Positions 1-7,716 of a stretch of 32,465 bases of DNA are shown here, in pieces (the stretch's first letter is position 1; each line of letters begins with the position of its first letter). The notes beneath the pieces were generated by a model. That model did no database searches. It saw only the letters and a program-made list of their open reading frames with translations, and had not been told where the DNA came from. The DNA is from Betaproteobacteria bacterium. GTDB taxonomy: Bacteria; Pseudomonadota; Gammaproteobacteria; Burkholderiales; WYBJ01. Position numbers and translations under genes: made by a program. Location of the stretch: NCBI GenBank assembly GCA_009377585.1, contig WHTS01000065.1:1-32465 (forward strand). The letters run 5' to 3'.

Positions 1-1
1 G

Positions 2-442
2 ATGCTGCACATACCCTACAAGGGCACGACCCCGGCGCAGGTGGACGTGATGAGCGGGCAGGCCACGCTCATGTTCGTGTCGATGCGCGGCATCGCCGAG
101 CACGTCGCGGCAAAGAAGGCGCGCCTGCTCGCCACCATGGGGGAGAAGCGCGATCCGGCCTTTCCCGACACGCCCACGCTGGCCGAGTCGGGCTACCCCG
201 GAGTCGTCGTGATCGGATGGAACGGCCTGCTCGCGCCGGCTGGTACGCCGCCGGATATCGTCAACAAGCTCTCGCGCGAGATCGGACGCCACTTGAGCGT
301 GCCGCAGTTTCGCGCTCGCATGGCGAGCCTCGGGGCCAATCCGTCTCCCAGCACGCCGGACGCCTTCGCCGAATTCATCAAGGCCGAGGCCGCGAAATGG
401 CACAAGGTGATCCGGTCCATCGGGCTGGAGCATTCGCAGTAG
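2..442 (+). CDS. Bug-family (TctC-like) solute-binding protein, C-terminal part
   Basis: This is the last 146 residues of a periplasmic tripartite tricarboxylate transporter-type binding protein; the start lies left of the window. The visible part begins in the family's HIPYKGT motif and continues through the region where family members read PDTPTLAESGYPG and GLLAPAGTPPDIV. It ends at TAG 440-442. Such proteins bind carboxylates or aromatic acids in the periplasm, and Burkholderiales carry many orphan copies. No membrane components of a TTT transporter are visible. The ligand cannot be read from the sequence. Confidence 0.93.
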   Translation: MLHIPYKGTTPAQVDVMSGQATLMFVSMRGIAEHVAAKKARLLATMGEKRDPAFPDTPTLAESGYPGVVVIGWNGLLAPAGTPPDIVNKLSREIGRHLSVPQFRARMASLGANPSPSTPDAFAEFIKAEAAKWHKVIRSIGLEHSQ

Positions 443-516
443 GATCGAAGGCTTGGAGAATCGGCGGGTAGCGGCGAGCGCGCGAGCCGATCTCCAATTT
501 TTCTCACATGACATAC

Positions 517-521
517 AGGAG
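517..521 (+). promoter_or_regulatory. Ribosome binding site deciding the start of the cupin-rubredoxin gene
   Basis: AGGAG lies 7 nt before the ATG at 529. An earlier in-frame ATG at 508 has no such site and lies upstream of this one, so 529 is the preferred start. Confidence 0.7.
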
Positions 522-528
522 CAATACG

Positions 529-1470
529 ATGGCGGCGACCCTGGCTTGGGACGATTTGGCGGAGAAGCGAATCCACAAGGAATTGAAGGACGGGTCGAGG
601 TGGAATACCTATTTCTTCCAGCCCGAGAAGGGCACGCGCCTGCCGCAGGCGTTCCTGGTCGAGAATACGCCGCACCGGATGCTGCGCACCCACTACCACG
701 ACGTCGATCAGTTCCAGGTCATCGTGCAGGGGGGCGGCACGCTCGGCAAGCACGCGGTTCGCCCTCACACGGTGCACTTCGCCCGGGCGCATACGCCCTA
801 CGGCCCGATCACGGCGGGGGCGAGCGGCATCGCATGGCTCACGATCCGGGCGCGCCGGGATGCGGAGGGCGCGCAGTTCCTGCCCGAGAAGCGCGAGCAG
901 CTCGTACAGGCGGCCGGCCGCAAGCCGTGGCAGCTCTCGCGCGAAGCGATCTTCCAGAGTTGCGACGAAGACGTAAGCCTGCAAGCGGTTCCGGACGTTG
1001 CGGACGATCGGGGGCTCGCCGCCTATTCGCTGCGCATGAAACCGAACGCGACGACGCAGGCGCCCGACCCGACAGGGACGGGCGGCCAGTATCTGGTCGT
1101 GCTGCGCGGGAGCTTGCACGGCGATGGCAAGGAACAACGCGCGCTCACGATCGGTTACGTCGCGCCCGACGAAGGCCGTTTGCAGCTCACAGCCGGGGAA
1201 GAAGGCCTCGACGCGCTGATCCTGCATTTCCCCAGGCACGATGCGCCCATCCAGGCAGCGCCAGCGGTAGCAGACCGCGCGCTCAAGACGTGGCGCTGCC
1301 TGCTGTGCTCGTTCGTCTACAACGAGGCCGAGGGGCTGCCGGACGAAGGCATCGCACCGGGAACGCGTTGGGAAGACGTGCCGGAAACCTGGAGTTGCGC
1401 GGACTGCGGCGCGACCAAGGCCGACTTCGAAATGGTGGAGGAGGCACGCTCCAATCCACGAGTGTCCTGA
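529..1470 (+). CDS. Cupin domain protein with C-terminal rubredoxin domain
   Basis: The product is a 313-residue cytosolic protein. The first ~245 residues look like a cupin fold: an HYHDVDQF metal-site-like motif near residue 64 and a second beta-rich half (a bicupin layout is likely). The last ~60 residues are a rubredoxin module with two CxxC knuckles: CLLC at about 257-260 and CADC at about 290-293, separated by the usual [15 protein letters not shown]-type loop. Rubredoxins carry one electron on Fe(Cys)4, so the fusion suggests a redox-linked cupin, perhaps an oxygenase supplied with electrons in cis. The substrate is unknown. The start at 529 is chosen from its AGGAG site. It follows the Bug gene by 86 nt and may share its transcript. 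Confidence 0.88.
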   Translation: MAATLAWDDLAEKRIHKELKDGSRWNTYFFQPEKGTRLPQAFLVENTPHRMLRTHYHDVDQFQVIVQGGGTLGKHAVRPHTVHFARAHTPYGPITAGASGIAWLTIRARRDAEGAQFLPEKREQLVQAAGRKPWQLSREAIFQSCDEDVSLQAVPDVADDRGLAAYSLRMKPNATTQAPDPTGTGGQYLVVLRGSLHGDGKEQRALTIGYVAPDEGRLQLTAGEEGLDALILHFPRHDAPIQAAPAVADRALKTWRCLLCSFVYNEAEGLPDEGIAPGTRWEDVPETWSCADCGATKADFEMVEEARSNPRVS

Positions 1471-1478
1471 GTCAGAAG

Positions 1479-1551
1479 TTCGTCACCCCCGCGAACGCGG
1501 GGGGCCAGGCGGAGTCTCGTTCTGGATTCCCGCTTGCGCGGGAATGACGAA
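1479..1551. repeat. REP-like intergenic inverted repeat
   Basis: Two 30-nt arms (1479-1508 and 1522-1551) match each other in inverted orientation at 23 of 30 positions. Each arm is itself a small GC hairpin of the CCCGCG-loop-CGCGGG type. The arms read outward as GTCATTCCCGCG-like ends, a form common in intergenic repeats of many proteobacteria. It lies just after the cupin gene and before the convergent gene end, so it may also terminate transcription from both sides. Confidence 0.75.
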
Positions 1552-1615
1552 TTACAACGAATTTACGAGTCACCACACCAGCACAGCAGATCAACAGCAG
1601 GCCGATTTGTATCCG

Positions 1616-2506
1616 TCAATCCGTCGCCGGCGGCGCGGCACAAACCTGATCGTAGCGATAGCGCTGCTTCGCGAGACCGTTGTACTCGTACACATCGAGC
1701 GTTTTCTCGAACGCCGCCTGGGTGATTTCCACGTGCGGCGTCCAGCAGCCCAGCTGCTGGTAGGTCGCGATGCAATCGGCCAGGACCTTCTCGTCGATGT
1801 CGGGAAAGTACGGCTTCTCGGCTCTGGCGATTTCCGCGGCCGGCGTCTCGTTCATGTAGTGCCGCGTCTTCTTGTAGGCCCGCATGAACGCTCTTGCCAT
1901 GTCGCCCGCGAGCCAGTCGCGGGTCGTGGCAATGCTCGAAAAGCCGCACGGTCCGATCTGCTTCCCGACTTGCGCCACGATATGGCCGACGCCATCGGCT
2001 TGCAGCTGCTGCGGGTAGGGTCCCTGCTGTTGAACGTATTGCCCCTGGCCCTGGCGGAAGGCGCGGTCGATGTCGGCTGCGCCGGTGAACGCGATCGGCT
2101 TCAGCTTGTTGAAATCGATACCCGCCTTGTGGCAGGCGTATTTGAACATGGCAAGCGGCTGGCCTTCCTTGAACATGACCACCTCGGCGCCTTCGAGCTT
2201 TTTCCAGCTGAAGCTCGGGTCCGCCGCGCGCCCGGTGAGGAAGAATCCGTCCATCTCGTTGATCTGGGCGAAATGCACGGCCTCTGGCGTCTCGCCCTTG
2301 TTGAGCGAGGCGAAGCCCTGGCTCAGGGCCGATTGGACAACGTGCGCGGAGCCGTTCTTCAACGCAGCCAGCGCCGAGACACCCGGCTGCGCGACCGACC
2401 ATTCCGCATCCAGGCCTTCCGCCTTGAGGAATCCGCCCGACATGGTGGAAATGAGCGGTGAGTAGAACGCGGAAAACAGGGTGAACTGGATTCGAATCTT
2501 GTCCAC
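1616..2506 (-). CDS. NMT1/THI5-like substrate-binding-domain protein without a signal peptide
   Basis: The product is 296 residues from a GTG start at 2506, preceded by AGGAG at 2516-2520 (9-nt spacer). It matches the NMT1/THI5/SsuA type II periplasmic-binding fold: a first strand VDKIRIQFTLF, then a GGFLKAEGLDAEWS motif (family GxFxxEGLDVE), then an ALKNGSAHVV-type segment. From this start there is no signal peptide or lipobox; the protein begins directly with the first strand of the mature domain. Either export uses an unseen signal or it works in the cytosol as a binding protein or enzyme. It lies 151 bp downstream of the amidohydrolase on the same strand, so the two may act on the same compound. 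An ATG at 2542 would add 12 residues but still gives no signal peptide. Confidence 0.8.
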   Translation of the reverse strand: MDKIRIQFTLFSAFYSPLISTMSGGFLKAEGLDAEWSVAQPGVSALAALKNGSAHVVQSALSQGFASLNKGETPEAVHFAQINEMDGFFLTGRAADPSFSWKKLEGAEVVMFKEGQPLAMFKYACHKAGIDFNKLKPIAFTGAADIDRAFRQGQGQYVQQQGPYPQQLQADGVGHIVAQVGKQIGPCGFSSIATTRDWLAGDMARAFMRAYKKTRHYMNETPAAEIARAEKPYFPDIDEKVLADCIATYQQLGCWTPHVEITQAAFEKTLDVYEYNGLAKQRYRYDQVCAAPPATD

Positions 2507-2515
2507 GTCGCTTTG

Positions 2516-2520
2516 CTCCT
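2516..2520 (-). promoter_or_regulatory. Ribosome binding site supporting the GTG start at 2506
   Basis: AGGAG on the minus strand, 9 nt before GTG 2506-2504. It lies downstream of the alternative ATG at 2542, which has no comparable site. Confidence 0.6.
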
Positions 2521-2600
2521 GTGTGCAGGCGGAAATCGCCATTCAGGCACGCATTCTAGGACAGCGCGACCCGCGCGACGAGCCCCGGGCGGCCGCCGCT

Positions 2601-2633
2601 ACGAGGCACGCCGCAGTCGCGACCGTGCCTCGT
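2601..2633 (-). terminator. Hairpin downstream of the amidohydrolase
   Basis: A perfect 10-bp inverted repeat, ACGAGGCACG and CGTGCCTCGT, with a 13-nt loop. It starts about 24 nt past the amidohydrolase stop on the minus strand. No T-run follows, so it is either a Rho-aided terminator or a processing/stability stem before the next gene. Confidence 0.4.
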
Positions 2634-2657
2634 TGGTTGTGGCCGCCGCTCGCGTCG

Positions 2658-4121
2658 CTATGCCGCAGCGCGACTCGGCGTTTGGAGACGAAGCAGGGTC
2701 GCCGCTTCCTTCGCCACCCGCGTGCCCTCGAAGAAGCGAGGATTCTGCGTGCCCCACAGGCGCACCGCGTTGCCGAAGGTGAAGTCGCGGAAGTCGTCGC
2801 TGCTGATGTGGCCGTCTTCGACCCGCTCGTAGGCTTCCGGCAGCGGATCGCGCATGTCGACGACATCGAAATGGCCGATGTCGGAGCTGAACAGTGCGTT
2901 GATCCGGGCGCCCAGCGGCATGGTCTTGCCGAAGGCGACGGCATTCAGCCGGTCGTCGGCCTCGCAGCCGAAATAGTACGGGGTGGCGAACAGATCGATC
3001 CAGTCCTGCTTGCGGGTGATGTTGCAGAGGTGATAGTCGTCCAGCGGGACGCCGCCGGTGATCGAATCGACTTCTTTCATCGGCCAGCCGTCGCGGCGGT
3101 CGAGCTCGGCGGCAATGTCGGCATAGCCGTACTTGTCCACGAGGCTGCGCAGGAGCTTGCGATCGAGCTTCTCCGGATCCATGTGCTGCAGGCCCCTGGC
3201 GCCGCGCCGTTCCCAGTGCTCGATGAGATCGCAAAAGAGCTGGCAGCCCCAGCCCACACCGCCTTCGAGGAAGGCAAAACGCAGATCGGGGAAGCGCCGG
3301 GTCACGCCGCCCAGGAACAGCGCCTTGGCCACGGCGTGGCCGGCCGCGGCGAAGTGCCCGATGTGGTTGTAGGTGAAATTGGTCGGGCTGTTGCGCTCGC
3401 CGTAGCTGCGCCCGCTGGTGTGGAAAGTGGGCGCGATGCCGAGCTCGCGGCACTTCTGCCATACCGGATCGTAGTCGTATTCGCTATCGAGCCCGAGTTG
3501 GTCGAAGCCTTGCGCCAAGCGCGCGACATCCGGATCGGCGCCTTGCGCTTGCGGCATCGGCCGGCGCACGCCACTCGCGAACATGCAGACCTTGGTGCCG
3601 AGCTGGCGGGTCACGAACTCGAGCTCCTCGATCGCTTCTTCCGGTGTGTTGACCGCAATCACCGCCGCCGGAGTTAGCCGATCCTCGAGCCCCTTGAAGT
3701 AATCGTGCGTGACGACGTTGAAGCCACGGATCACCGCGCGCCGGGTCGCATCGTCCGCGATGCGGTAGATGCCCAGGCCCGCGGTCGGGTAGACGATGCC
3801 GAAATCGATGCCGAGCTCGTCCAGCCGGTCGTAGAGCATGCGCGGCATCATGGCCGTCGCGCGATCCAGCGTGTTGGTCGATTGCCGGGTCCAGAACCCT
3901 TCCATGCCGACGGCGCGTTGCTTGCGCTGCGCGGGACTGAGGCTGAGCGCCTCGGGGATGCGGCGCTGCGATTTGAGGAAGCCGTCGGCACCGAGATCGC
4001 CGACGACCTTGCGCATCCTTTCGGCGAACACCGGAGGGTATTCGATCCAATGGCCATCGCCGTCGACCACCGGGTGCGTGAGGTTCTTGCGGATTTCATG
4101 CGGCGTACGATGCGTGCTCAT
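2658..4121 (-). CDS. Amidohydrolase family (amidohydrolase 2, PF04909-like) metal-dependent hydrolase or decarboxylase
   Basis: The product is a 487-residue cytosolic TIM-barrel enzyme of the ACMSD/OHCU-decarboxylase-like amidohydrolase group. The N-terminus has VVDGDGHWIEYP, the family's first metal motif (usually DxH, here DGDGH). A central FHTSGRSYGERN segment carries a likely metal His, followed by a GHAVAKALFLGGV/RFPDLRFAFLEGG block that is diagnostic of the family. The ATG at 4121 has GGAGG at 4128-4132 with 6-nt spacing. It is longer than the usual 300-400 residues, with an N-terminal extension before the barrel. Neighbours suggest ring-cleavage or amide catabolism; the substrate is not readable. 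Confidence 0.88.
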   Translation of the reverse strand: MSTHRTPHEIRKNLTHPVVDGDGHWIEYPPVFAERMRKVVGDLGADGFLKSQRRIPEALSLSPAQRKQRAVGMEGFWTRQSTNTLDRATAMMPRMLYDRLDELGIDFGIVYPTAGLGIYRIADDATRRAVIRGFNVVTHDYFKGLEDRLTPAAVIAVNTPEEAIEELEFVTRQLGTKVCMFASGVRRPMPQAQGADPDVARLAQGFDQLGLDSEYDYDPVWQKCRELGIAPTFHTSGRSYGERNSPTNFTYNHIGHFAAAGHAVAKALFLGGVTRRFPDLRFAFLEGGVGWGCQLFCDLIEHWERRGARGLQHMDPEKLDRKLLRSLVDKYGYADIAAELDRRDGWPMKEVDSITGGVPLDDYHLCNITRKQDWIDLFATPYYFGCEADDRLNAVAFGKTMPLGARINALFSSDIGHFDVVDMRDPLPEAYERVEDGHISSDDFRDFTFGNAVRLWGTQNPRFFEGTRVAKEAATLLRLQTPSRAAA

Positions 4122-4478
4122 CTGACTCCTCCTGGCGGGAAAATGGGGTCGTGATCAGACACCGGTTGCTGCACGAAAGGCTATGCCTGCCTCATCGCGA
4201 AGTCAAACCGCCTGCTTCACGCGGGCGTGGGCCGGCGACATCCGCCAGCCGCTCCAGGTATTGTGCCGAGCCCGGCGTTCACGTACCTTGGCGTCTGGTA
4301 GTGCGCGTGTCCACCCGCAGCGGAGGATCCCAGATGAATTGGAAGCCGGGACTACTCATGGCGTTCGCATCGTTGCTGGTCGCTGATCCCGTGCTGGCGG
4401 CTACGTTCGTGCCGGCAAGGGTTCGAACTGGGTGGAGAGCGTGAGCTTCGATTGAACGAATCCGGGAGCCCGGGCATC
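4122..4478. other. 357-bp divergent intergenic region
   Basis: Separates the leftward amidohydrolase from the rightward MOSC gene and must hold both promoters; no strong sigma70 pair stands out by eye. It contains a short signal-peptide-like ORF (4334-4444, listed separately). Confidence 0.5.
4334..4444 (+). pseudogene. Signal-peptide-like remnant
   Basis: A 36-codon ORF has a GGAGG-like site (GGAGGATCCCAG) before its ATG. It encodes a classic signal peptide: a charged start MNWK, a hydrophobic core, and a VLAA cleavage region near residue 20-23. It stops soon after. In the next frame the sequence reads GSNWVESVSFD to a stop, which could be the tail of the same lost gene after an internal deletion. 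The parent gene is not recognised, and a chance ORF remains possible. Confidence 0.35.
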
Positions 4479-5264
4479 ATGGCAGAGGTCGTCGCACTGT
4501 ATCGCTATCCCGTCAAGGGATTCACGCCGCAGCCGGTGGAGCGCATCAGCGTGCTGCCAGGCGGGCGCGTGGCGGGCGATCGCGTGCTCAATTTCCGTTT
4601 CGCCGATGCGCCGGCGGCGGACACGGAATGGTGTCGCAAGTACCACGGCGTGGTGCTCGCGAACACGCCGGGGCTTGCGCGATTGAGCGTGCGCTTCGAC
4701 GAGCGCAGCGAGCGCTTGACGATCGCGCTCGGCGCCGAAGTCGTCGCGGACCAGACGCTGGACGAAGCGGGACGCGCGCGCCTGGTGGCGGCGATCACCG
4801 ACTACGTGCTGTCGCTGGACGAAAGTCCCTTGAAGGGAGAGCCGGCTCGGCTGCCGCTCAAGCTGGTGGGCGACGGCAAGACGCCGCGCTACCAGGATAA
4901 CCGGACGGGGCAGGTTACGTTGCACAGCCGTGAGAGCCTGGCATCGGCCGGCGTTGCCCTCGGCCACGGAGATCTGAACGAGCGACGCTTCCGGCATAAC
5001 ATCGTGATCGACGGCGTGAGCGCCTGGGAAGAGCAGTCCTGGGTGGGCGGCGCGGTGCGCGTCGGCAATGTCGTATTCGAAAGCATGGTACCGAAGGTGC
5101 GCTGCCTGGCCACGCATGCCAATCCCGCGACCGGCGAGCGCGATCTGCAAGTCATGCAGACGTTGGTCAGGGCCTTTGGTCAGAAGGAGCCGACGTTCGG
5201 CGTTGGCATGCTGTCGCTGGCGGGCGGTGAGATCCGCGTCGGCGACGCCGTCGTTCCGGGTTAA
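4479..5264 (+). CDS. MOSC domain protein (YcbX/mARC-like)
   Basis: The product is 261 residues. The N-terminal beta-barrel starts with VVALYRYPVKGF, the hallmark of MOSC N-domains. The C-terminal MOSC domain has VRCLATHANPATGERD near residue 208, with the conserved Cys that ligates molybdenum in mARC/YcbX proteins. Family members bind sulfurated Mo cofactor and reduce N-hydroxylated compounds or deliver sulfur. No fused ferredoxin or reductase domain is present, so an external electron donor would be needed. The ATG at 4479 has a weak GGGAG upstream; a TTG at 4452 would add nine residues that do not fit the fold. Confidence 0.88.
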   Translation: MAEVVALYRYPVKGFTPQPVERISVLPGGRVAGDRVLNFRFADAPAADTEWCRKYHGVVLANTPGLARLSVRFDERSERLTIALGAEVVADQTLDEAGRARLVAAITDYVLSLDESPLKGEPARLPLKLVGDGKTPRYQDNRTGQVTLHSRESLASAGVALGHGDLNERRFRHNIVIDGVSAWEEQSWVGGAVRVGNVVFESMVPKVRCLATHANPATGERDLQVMQTLVRAFGQKEPTFGVGMLSLAGGEIRVGDAVVPG

Positions 5265-5299
5265 CATTTCGCATCGATCGACAGGGTGGAGGACACAGC

Positions 5300-6088
5300 A
5301 TGAGCACGAAATGGGTTCGTTTTCAGGCGGGTGACAAGGTCGCCTACGGCAGGATCGAGGACGACAGCGTAGTCGCCACGGACGCTGCGCCGTGGGGTCT
5401 GCATACGATGACCTCGACGCGGCACCCGCTCTCGTCCGTGAAGCTCTTGATCCCCACCGTGCCGTCGACGTTTTATTGCGTCGGCATCAACTATCGCGAT
5501 CACATCATTCAGTCGGCCAGGCGCAGGGGCGTGGAGCCGGTCTTCCCGGAGAAGCCGGACATCGGCTACCGCGCCAACAACGCGCTGTGCGCCCATGAGG
5601 ACCCGATCGTCAAGCCGAAGGACTCGGGCGACATCTTTCAGTACGAGGGCGAGCTCGTCGCCGTGATCGGCAAGCAGGGCAGGAACGTCCCCCAGGACAA
5701 GGCGCTCGAGCACGTCTTCGGCTGGACCATCGGCAACGACGTGAGCGAGCGTACCTGGCAGCGCGGCGATCGCACCATGTGGCGGGCAAAGAATGCCGAC
5801 ACGTTCAAGCCGATGGGGCCATGGATCGTCACCGATCTCGACTACCGTGGCATGACTACGACCATTCGCTTGAATGGCGAAGAGGTGGATCGCTTCGCTA
5901 CCGCCAACATGATCCACGACGTCGAAATCTACATCGCCGAGGTGAGCAAGTACTGCACGCTCTACCCGGGCGATGTGCTCTGGATGGGCACCGACGGCTC
6001 GCCGCGCAACATGAAGCCCGGCGACGTGTGCGAGATCGAGATCACCGGCATCGGCATCCTGCGCAACAAGGTGGTCGCAGAAGGCTGA
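5300..6088 (+). CDS. Fumarylacetoacetate hydrolase family protein
   Basis: The product is a 262-residue cytosolic enzyme of the FAH superfamily, whose members hydrolyse C-C bonds, decarboxylate or hydrate 2-keto acids from aromatic ring cleavage. A short N-terminal domain (1-50) precedes the catalytic fold. Motifs seen: VGINYRDH (~61-68), metal ligands in FQYEGELVAVIG (Glu116, Glu118) and in IGNDVSERTWQRG (Asp147), then the LYPGDVLWMGTDG segment (family GD.I.TGTP). GGAGG at 5288-5292 is 7 nt before the ATG. It follows the MOSC gene by 35 nt, so the two are probably co-transcribed. Confidence 0.93.
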   Translation: MSTKWVRFQAGDKVAYGRIEDDSVVATDAAPWGLHTMTSTRHPLSSVKLLIPTVPSTFYCVGINYRDHIIQSARRRGVEPVFPEKPDIGYRANNALCAHEDPIVKPKDSGDIFQYEGELVAVIGKQGRNVPQDKALEHVFGWTIGNDVSERTWQRGDRTMWRAKNADTFKPMGPWIVTDLDYRGMTTTIRLNGEEVDRFATANMIHDVEIYIAEVSKYCTLYPGDVLWMGTDGSPRNMKPGDVCEIEITGIGILRNKVVAEG

Positions 6089-6501
6089 GGCACTCATGCC
6101 CAGGCTTGGATCGCTTCTGGCGCGCGCCGGGGTGCTGCTGGTTCCCGGCATCGTCGCGTCGCAAAGCCTACCCGTTCAGACCGCTACGCTACGGTACCAC
6201 CGGTAGCTTGGTATAGCCCGTTTCTGAAGGAGACGGGCATGTTCTACGATTCCCATGCACCAGGAGCGCGAGTATCGCTGCCGCGTGTCCGGCACGATTG
6301 CGTAATCCAGGTTTCACCGCACTGGCATGCGCGTACGGTACGCGCGACGAATGCGTGCTGCATGGCGAATTCCCGCCCGCGCTGAAGCGAAACTCTTGCG
6401 TCGAACAAGCTGCGGTAGTTGAATGTAAGCTAGCGTCGGAAGCCATTCCGGCGCTCGCGACCATGTCGGCCGCCTGAAAATCAAAGACGAGGAGGAGTGT
6501 C
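6089..6501. other. 413-bp intergenic region
   Basis: No full gene. It holds a 36-codon signal-peptide-like ORF (6096-6206) just after the FAH gene. Before the ABC binding protein, a possible sigma70 pair is TTGCGT (6396-6401) and TTGAAT (6419-6424) with 17-nt spacing; this is weak evidence. Confidence 0.4.
6096..6206 (+). pseudogene. Short signal-peptide-like ORF
   Basis: ATG lies 7 nt after the FAH stop. The 36 codons start MPRLGSLLARAGVLLVPG with a hydrophobic core and an A-S-Q-S-like end near residue 24, then stop at TAG 6204. No ribosome binding site is evident and no family is recognised. It may be the stub of a deleted exported protein or a chance ORF. Confidence 0.25.
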
Positions 6502-7617
6502 ATGAAGTATGCCCGTGGCATTCGTATCGTTCTTGGCAGCGCCGTATCGATAGTTGCCCTCGCGCTCGCGGCTTCCGCTGGTGCAAGCGAGTTGACTCCC
6601 CAGGAAAAGAAGCTGATTCCGCTCGCGAAGAAGGAAGGCGCGCTCGTCTCGCTGATCTCGCTCTTTCAGGACAAGACCACCCGGGCGCTCGAGGAAGGAT
6701 TCCGCAAGCGCTACGGACTGGGCGACGATTTCAAGTACACCAACATCCGCAAGGGTACCGGCCCCTCGATCGGCATGGCCCGCGCGGAGCTCAAGGCGGG
6801 CCGCTTTACCTTCGACGTGATCATGACGGCCGGGGCCGGCTTCTTCCACGGAGCCGCCAAGGCAGGGGCCTTCATGAAGCTCGACAGCGGGCAGTGGAAG
6901 TATCACGAGACCAACGCGAAAAAGGCGGGGGCGTTGTTCGAATACCCCTACTTCGTCGTGGGGAGCTCCTACACGTTTCAGCCCGTATGGAACGCATCGT
7001 GTCCCGGCATGGAGAACGTCGACATCACGTCGTACAAGGACGTCCTCGACCCGAAATTCAAGGGCAAAACCATCGCGAGCGACGTGACCAAGAGCTCGTC
7101 CTACTCCTTCACCACGCTGGGGCTCGAGCAGGCCGGCTTCGACGTGAAGGGCATGTGGAAGAAGCTGAAGGCGCAGGATCCCCTGGTCGCTTTCCGCACC
7201 GAGCCGAAGATGCAGATGGTCATCAACTGCGAGCGGCCGATAGATATGTGGAATCTCGTAGGCCGTGCGTTCCAGGCGATCGAAAAGGAACCGTCGCTCG
7301 CCAAGAAGCTGCGGTGGGGCACCTACAAGGAGGGCCAGGTGCTGCTCAACCGCCAGCTCGCCGCCATGAAGGGCGCGCCGCACCCGAACGCCGCCAAGCT
7401 CTTCGTCGAGTTCCTGCTGAGCGAGGAGGGCCTCGACATCATCTCGGAGCGGGAGGCGTCCGTCATCACCTATCGTAAAGACTACAAGCCGCCGGAGTCG
7501 GTCAATAAGTACATGCTGGAATTGAGCGAAATCCATGTGATCGCCATCAAGGACGAGCTCGAGACCAACAAGCAATTCAAGCAAATGCGCCAGGAATGGC
7601 GCAAGGTTTTCCAGTAG
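6502..7617 (+). CDS. ABC transporter extracellular solute-binding protein (ferric iron/polyamine type)
   Basis: The product is 371 residues with a Sec signal peptide (MKYARG start, hydrophobic core 9-24, ASAGAS cleavage region near 24-29). The mature part starts LTPQEKKLIPLAKKEGALV, as in AfuA/FbpA-like type II binding proteins. It includes the KFKGKTIASD hinge-type segment and the AAKLFVEFLLSEEGLDII motif typical of family 1/6 binding proteins. GAGGAGGAG precedes the ATG. It is followed at 99 bp by a cognate two-domain permease. Ligand class (Fe3+, phosphonate, polyamine or organic acid) cannot be settled from sequence; the aromatic-degradation neighbours favour an organic ligand. Confidence 0.88.
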   Translation: MKYARGIRIVLGSAVSIVALALAASAGASELTPQEKKLIPLAKKEGALVSLISLFQDKTTRALEEGFRKRYGLGDDFKYTNIRKGTGPSIGMARAELKAGRFTFDVIMTAGAGFFHGAAKAGAFMKLDSGQWKYHETNAKKAGALFEYPYFVVGSSYTFQPVWNASCPGMENVDITSYKDVLDPKFKGKTIASDVTKSSSYSFTTLGLEQAGFDVKGMWKKLKAQDPLVAFRTEPKMQMVINCERPIDMWNLVGRAFQAIEKEPSLAKKLRWGTYKEGQVLLNRQLAAMKGAPHPNAAKLFVEFLLSEEGLDIISEREASVITYRKDYKPPESVNKYMLELSEIHVIAIKDELETNKQFKQMRQEWRKVFQ

Positions 7618-7716
7618 CCGGTGACTGGGCTGGCGCGCCGGCTGCCGTCGCAGGGAGCTCAACCAGGAGGCTCCCCGCGCGCCCGGCGGGTGCCGGCACT
7701 CCGTTAGCTCGAGCCC

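Noticed and set aside
2507-2542. Lipoprotein signal (ISAC) at an upstream ATG of the NMT1-like gene
   Set aside because: Only four residues precede the Cys, with no charged and hydrophobic region, and the ribosome binding site favours the GTG at 2506.
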